From positions 1-9,725 of the forward strand of contig JAHEFC010000087.1 in the NCBI GenBank assembly GCA_024640385.1: 9,725 nt of DNA, in the 5' to 3' direction. A program made the translations under genes and the position numbers. The notes under the pieces are model-generated. The model made no database searches and had not been told where the DNA came from. It worked only from the letters and a program-made list of their open reading frames with translations. Positions 6,498 to 9,725 of this stretch are shown in pieces. Source of the stretch: Sphingobacteriales bacterium (GTDB lineage Bacteria > Bacteroidota > Bacteroidia > Chitinophagales > Chitinophagaceae). Numbering within the stretch: position 1 is the first letter of the stretch; each line of letters opens with the position of its first letter.

Positions 6498-7763
6498 ATG
6501 GCAAACCAACAAGTATACGCATCAGTCATCACTATCGGTGATGAGTTGCTGATCGGCCAGACTATTGACACCAATAGTGCCTGGATCGCCCAGGAACTGA
6601 ACAAGATCGGGATCTGGGTACACCGCCGTGTAGCTGTTGGAGATGTATGGGAAGATATTATCAAGGCCCTTGATGAGGAAGGTCGCCTGAGCGAGGTGAT
6701 CCTGATCACGGGGGGCCTCGGACCTACGGCCGATGATATCACAAAACCTCTGCTCTGCCAGTATTTTGGAGGAAAGCTGATAGTCAATGAAGATGCGCTG
6801 GCGAATGTGAAGAACATATTCCAGAATATTTTGAAAAGGCCGATGCTGGACCGTAATCTCAAGCAGGCTGAAGTGCCTGATATCTGCAGGGTGATCCAGA
6901 ACAAAAGAGGCACGGCTCCGGGCATGTGGTTTGAAAAGGACCGGAAGATCTATGTAAGCATGCCCGGAGTGCCGCATGAAATGAAAGGGATGATGATCCA
7001 GGATGTGCTCCCCGCTTTACAACAAATCTTTCAACTGCCACCCATTATACACCGCACATTGCTTACTGCCGGTATTGGAGAGTCCTTCCTGGCTGAAAGG
7101 ATCACAGATTTCGAAACCCAGCTTCCCACCAATATCAAACTCGCTTACCTCCCTAATTACGGCATGGTCAAACTTCGTTTATCTGCGAGGGGGAAAAGCG
7201 AAAAACTCATGGCCGAGCTTGAAGCGGAATTTGACATGCTCAAAAGCAAGCTCAGCGATGTGATGGTTGTTGATGAAGACCTGTCGATGCAGCAGGTCAT
7301 AGGAAGATTACTGGTGAAAAATGGCAAAACCCTCGGTACTGCAGAAAGTTGCACCGGGGGGTATATAGCCCACCTGATCACATCAGTTCCGGGCAGCAGC
7401 GCCTATTTCAAAGGTTCAATAGTGAGTTATGCAAATGAAATAAAAGAAGATGTATTGCAGGTAGACCCCCAGGTTATCAAAAATTTCGGGGCGGTGAGTA
7501 AGGAAACAGCTTCCCAGATGGTTAAGGGTGCATTAAAGATGCTTAAATCAGATTATGCAGTGGTAACCACAGGGATCATGGGTCCTGATGGTGGAATGCC
7601 CGATAAGCCTGTAGGTACTGTTTGGGTAGGCGTTGGAAATGCGGAAAAGACTGAAACACATCATTTTCATTTTCGGTTCGACAGGCAGCGCAACATGGAA
7701 CTGACGGGCACCCATGCTCTTAATGTGCTCCGCAAATTCATTTTAAATGGAAGTGAGGGTTAG
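6498..7763 (+). CDS. cinA: CinA-like protein (competence/damage-inducible protein A; NMN amidase domain)
   Basis: At 421 aa this is full length for two-domain CinA. The N-terminal MoaB/MoCF-like domain (about 8-175) shows ITIGDELLIGQTIDTN (11-26), ITGGLGPTADDITK (70-83) and MPGVPHEMKGMM (155-166), as expected for the COG1058 domain with ADP-ribose pyrophosphatase-type activity. A linker region follows. The C-terminal CinA/PncC domain (about 262-418) has GTAESCTGGYIA (280-291), SIVSYANEIK (307-316) and GIMGPDGG...KPVGTVWVG (359-378), the nicotinamide mononucleotide deamidase core that recycles NMN to NaMN in NAD metabolism. No key motif is missing. I chose the ATG at 6498 because the family starts just before the first beta strand; an ATG at 6459 would overlap the DoxX gene and add 13 non-family residues. 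The 19-bp gap to DoxX and the lack of a nearby TAnnTTTG suggest read-through from the DoxX promoter. Confidence 0.96.
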   Translation: MANQQVYASVITIGDELLIGQTIDTNSAWIAQELNKIGIWVHRRVAVGDVWEDIIKALDEEGRLSEVILITGGLGPTADDITKPLLCQYFGGKLIVNEDALANVKNIFQNILKRPMLDRNLKQAEVPDICRVIQNKRGTAPGMWFEKDRKIYVSMPGVPHEMKGMMIQDVLPALQQIFQLPPIIHRTLLTAGIGESFLAERITDFETQLPTNIKLAYLPNYGMVKLRLSARGKSEKLMAELEAEFDMLKSKLSDVMVVDEDLSMQQVIGRLLVKNGKTLGTAESCTGGYIAHLITSVPGSSAYFKGSIVSYANEIKEDVLQVDPQVIKNFGAVSKETASQMVKGALKMLKSDYAVVTTGIMGPDGGMPDKPVGTVWVGVGNAEKTETHHFHFRFDRQRNMELTGTHALNVLRKFILNGSEG

Positions 7764-7774
7764 CCCGATTTCTT

Positions 7775-7782
7775 TACCTTTG
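7775..7782 (+). promoter_or_regulatory. -7 promoter element TACCTTTG for the E2 gene
   Basis: An exact TAnnTTTG match lies 12 bp after the cinA stop and 49 bp before the E2 ATG; no convincing -33 TTG is seen at the usual distance. The predicted leader of roughly 40 nt contains a short hairpin (CTGCC-cgccat-GGCAG, 7791-7806) and a six-codon ORF (ATG at 7800, stop at 7818-7820) for which I see no support as a real gene. Confidence 0.45.
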
Positions 7783-7831
7783 GCCGATTCCTGCCCGCCA
7801 TGGCAGCTCATAGAATTTAAACAGATTGCAT

Positions 7832-9190
7832 ATGTCATTAGTTGACCTGGTAATGCCAAAGATGGGTGAAAGTATCATGGAAGCAACGATACTGAAATGG
7901 CATAAAAAACCCGGAGATCAAGTTACGCTGGACGAAACCGTGCTGGATATAGCTACCGATAAAGTGGATACTGAAGTACCTTCCACCGCCGAAGGCACCC
8001 TTGAAGAAATATTTTTTGCTGAAAATGATGTTGTCCCCATAGGTGCAGTGATCGCAAAGATCAGAACAGAAGGAGCAAGATTTTCAAATATACAGCAGCA
8101 GGCTCCTGTTGCTTCCACACCACAACCTGCAAAACCTGCACAAACCCCGGATCAGCCGGTAGAAACCGAAGATGTTCCCTACCAACCTGCCGCAATTAAT
8201 ATAAGCCGGCCGCAGGCTGTCAGATTCTATTCGCCCCTGGTGCTTAATATCGCTGCCAGCGAAGGGGTCAGCATGAGTGAACTGGAGAACATTCCCGGCT
8301 CAGGCAATGAAGGCCGCGTCACCAAAAAAGATATTCTCGACTATGTTTCGGCCATGAGGTCCGGAAGGAAACCGGCCGCGGCACCCCGCAGCCCGCAACC
8401 TCAGACCCAGGCAATGGTGCCTTCACAGACGCAGCAGGCACAGGTGCCAAATGATGGCACTCCATCCGTCAGCTATTCGGGCAATGCAGAGATCGTAGAA
8501 ATGGACAGGATGAGAAGGGTGATCGCTGACCATATGGTTCGCAGTAAAGCCACCAGTGCACACGTAACCAGTTTCGTTGAGGCCGATGTAACAAACATGG
8601 TGATCTGGAGAGAAAAAATCAAGAAGGAATATGAAAAACGAGAGGGAGACAAGATCACTTTTACCCCGCTTTTCATAGAAGCCATTGTCAAGTGCCTCAA
8701 GAAATACACCTGGCTGAATTCCAGCGTTGAGGGCAATCATATCATTGTCAAAAAAGACATCAATATCGGCATGGCGACAGCCCTGCCATCGGGAAACCTT
8801 ATCGTTCCGGTGATCAAAAATGCAGACCAGCTCAATCTGGTAGGGCTCACCAGGCAGGTGAACAACCTTGCCAATGCCGCAAGAAATAATAAACTCAAAC
8901 CTGAAGACACGCAGGGCGGCACATTTACAGTCACCAATGTAGGTACATTTGGCAGCCTGATGGGTACGCCTATCATCAACCAACCCCAGGTAGCTGTACT
9001 GGCTACCGGAGCAATAAAGAAAAGGCCCGTGGTGATTGAAACTGACCAGGGAGACAGTATCGCCATCAGGCACATGATGTATATCTCCATGTCGTACGAT
9101 CACCGTATCATCGACGGAGCGTTGGGATCAACTTTCCTGAGTGCCGTTGCCAAAGAACTTGAGCAGTTTAACGTGAACCGGGACTTTTAG
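7832..9190 (+). CDS. Dihydrolipoamide acyltransferase (E2) of a 2-oxo acid dehydrogenase complex
   Basis: This 452-aa protein has the standard E2 order. A single lipoyl domain (about 2-78) carries the lipoylated lysine in TDKVDTEVPS (K44). A Pro/Gln/Ala-rich flexible linker follows (about 87-128). The peripheral subunit-binding domain (about 132-171: FYSPLVLNIAASEGV...GRVTKKDILDYV) docks E1/E3. After a second linker (about 180-215) comes the catalytic core (about 220-450), with active-site SYDHRIIDGA (H424, D428). The enzyme moves acyl groups from lipoyl-lysine to CoA in the cytoplasm. DKV followed by EVPS, together with a single lipoyl domain, resembles branched-chain E2 (BkdB-like) more than pyruvate E2, but the substrate is not proven; 2-oxoglutarate or pyruvate remain possible. 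The in-frame TTG at 7826 is less likely than the ATG at 7832. No E1 or E3 gene is in the window. Confidence 0.95.
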   Translation: MSLVDLVMPKMGESIMEATILKWHKKPGDQVTLDETVLDIATDKVDTEVPSTAEGTLEEIFFAENDVVPIGAVIAKIRTEGARFSNIQQQAPVASTPQPAKPAQTPDQPVETEDVPYQPAAINISRPQAVRFYSPLVLNIAASEGVSMSELENIPGSGNEGRVTKKDILDYVSAMRSGRKPAAAPRSPQPQTQAMVPSQTQQAQVPNDGTPSVSYSGNAEIVEMDRMRRVIADHMVRSKATSAHVTSFVEADVTNMVIWREKIKKEYEKREGDKITFTPLFIEAIVKCLKKYTWLNSSVEGNHIIVKKDINIGMATALPSGNLIVPVIKNADQLNLVGLTRQVNNLANAARNNKLKPEDTQGGTFTVTNVGTFGSLMGTPIINQPQVAVLATGAIKKRPVVIETDQGDSIAIRHMMYISMSYDHRIIDGALGSTFLSAVAKELEQFNVNRDF

Positions 9191-9192
9191 AG

Positions 9193-9308
9193 CAGGTGGC
9201 AGGTGGCAGGTTGCATAGCATCCCCGTGCAACTCAGGTTGCAGGTGGCAGGTTGCATAGCATCCCCGTGCAACTCAGGTTGCAGGTGGCAGATGGCAGGT
9301 TGCATAGC
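9193..9308. repeat. Composite direct repeat: heptamer clusters with a 20-bp spacer
   Basis: Starting 2 bp after the E2 stop codon, the sequence resolves exactly into heptamers of the CAGGTGG/CAGGTTG type in groups of 3 (9193-9213), 3 (9234-9254) and 4 (9275-9302, one being CAGATGG). Two identical 20-bp spacers, CATAGCATCCCCGTGCAACT, occupy 9214-9233 and 9255-9274. The third spacer is cut after CATAGC (9303-9308). The main period is 41 bp; 9200-9240 and 9241-9281 are identical. TGCAAC-TCAG-GTTGCA hairpins form at 9227-9242 and 9268-9283. The array occupies most of the gap between two convergent genes. It has no U-tract, so it is not a standard terminator. The 41-bp period is not a multiple of three, so it is non-coding. 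Confidence 0.9.
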
Positions 9309-9324
9309 TTAACCTAAAAGGCGA

Positions 9325-9696
9325 CTAGGGATTGTGAAGAAAGTCCTCTGCATTTTGTAACATATACCCCAGGAGCTTCCCGATCTGCATGTTCAGATTT
9401 TTGATCCTGTCTACTTGTTCATCAGTTGCATAGGCACATGAAAATGCAATATCCAACCAGGTATCGGTTTCTGAATTTTCTGCATCCGCATCAGTCAACT
9501 TAGAAATAAAATGTGAAGGATATCTTCTTTTTCTGTATGCTTCGGTAAGATTAGCACATACTGAACGGGACGAGCGCCTGACCTGGCTTGTAAGGCTGTA
9601 TAACTCTTCTTTGGGGAAGGTTTTCGAAAGGATGAAAATCTCTGCCTGCTGCTCAAAAGCAAGTTCAGATACCCGCCATCGTTTTAATGTATCCAT
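9325..9696 (-). CDS. Four-helix bundle protein (23S rRNA intervening-sequence / S23 family)
   Basis: This 123-aa protein shows the conserved core of the S23/IVP family: KEELYSLTSQVRRSSRSVCANLTEAYRKRR (from about 29), then FISKLTDADAENSETDTWLDIAF (from about 63) and a C-terminal helix (IGKLLGYMLQNAEDFL). Length and motif order are those of an intact member. Family members are found inside 23S rRNA intervening sequences of spirochaetes and as free-standing genes in Bacteroidota; the Avd protein of diversity-generating retroelements has a related fold and binds nucleic acid and reverse transcriptase. There is no rRNA or reverse transcriptase here, so this is a free-standing copy of unknown function. 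I chose the ATG at 9696 over an in-frame TTG at 9702. A near-match -7 motif, GAAATTTG (9700-9707, minus strand), lies three bases before the ATG. The gene converges on the E2 gene across the composite repeat. Confidence 0.88.
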   Translation of the reverse strand: MDTLKRWRVSELAFEQQAEIFILSKTFPKEELYSLTSQVRRSSRSVCANLTEAYRKRRYPSHFISKLTDADAENSETDTWLDIAFSCAYATDEQVDRIKNLNMQIGKLLGYMLQNAEDFLHNP

Positions 9697-9725
9697 GTCC
9701 AAATTTCCACCGCATCGAAGAGAAA

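Noticed and set aside
7800..7820. Upstream six-codon ORF in the E2 leader
   Set aside because: There is no ribosome site, no regulatory codon run and no overlap with the E2 start; likely chance.
8423..9103. A 226-codon open frame on the minus strand opposite the E2 gene
   Set aside because: It lies wholly antisense to the conserved catalytic core of E2, its translation resembles no family I know, and open antisense frames are common opposite such genes.
9193..9308. CRISPR array
   Set aside because: The spacers are identical, the repeated heptamers are too short, and there is no cas gene; it is a composite tandem repeat.
9191..9324. Rho-independent terminator between the convergent genes
   Set aside because: Hairpins are present in the repeat, but none is followed by a U-tract on either strand.

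Overview
The window looks like an ordinary chromosomal segment from a Bacteroidota bacterium, probably of the Chitinophagaceae/Sphingobacteriales type. Three things point there. Several genes are preceded by the Bacteroidota -7 promoter motif TAnnTTTG. Recognisable Shine-Dalgarno sequences are absent. The protein families fit: an HU-CCDC81-like membrane protein, a large TPR protein paired with an outer-membrane barrel, and an S23-type four-helix bundle protein. The genus assignment is inference only.

Left block (minus strand, read right to left). A secreted TPR protein of about 1,008 aa comes first, then an outer-membrane beta-barrel protein, an HU-CCDC81-like protein with one transmembrane helix, and a zinc-ribbon SAM methyltransferase cut off by the window edge. 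The gaps are 16, 23 and 2 bp, so this may be one transcription unit, with a probable internal promoter right at the HU-like start codon. The TPR and barrel proteins are plausible envelope partners; what they do is unknown.

Centre (about 5899-6070). This divergent intergenic region has a TAATTTTG promoter element facing each way and one perfect DnaA-box 9-mer (TTATCCACA on the minus strand).

Right block (plus strand). A small DoxX-family membrane protein, CinA (19 bp later), and a lipoyl-bearing E2 acyltransferase of a 2-oxo acid dehydrogenase complex, which has its own TACCTTTG element. No E1 or E3 subunit gene is visible. After the E2 stop codon comes a compact composite repeat (heptamers CAGGTGG/CAGGTTG in groups of 3, 3 and 4, separated by an identical 20-bp spacer). 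A convergent four-helix bundle protein gene (23S rRNA intervening-sequence protein family) closes the window.

I found no rRNA, tRNA, CRISPR array, transposase, phage gene or recognisable defence system. The best leads are the TPR/barrel envelope pair, the SPOR-less HU-like membrane protein, -7 motifs that touch start codons (predicted leaderless mRNAs), and the composite repeat beside the four-helix gene. Every gene is intact except the methyltransferase, which is truncated by the window edge.
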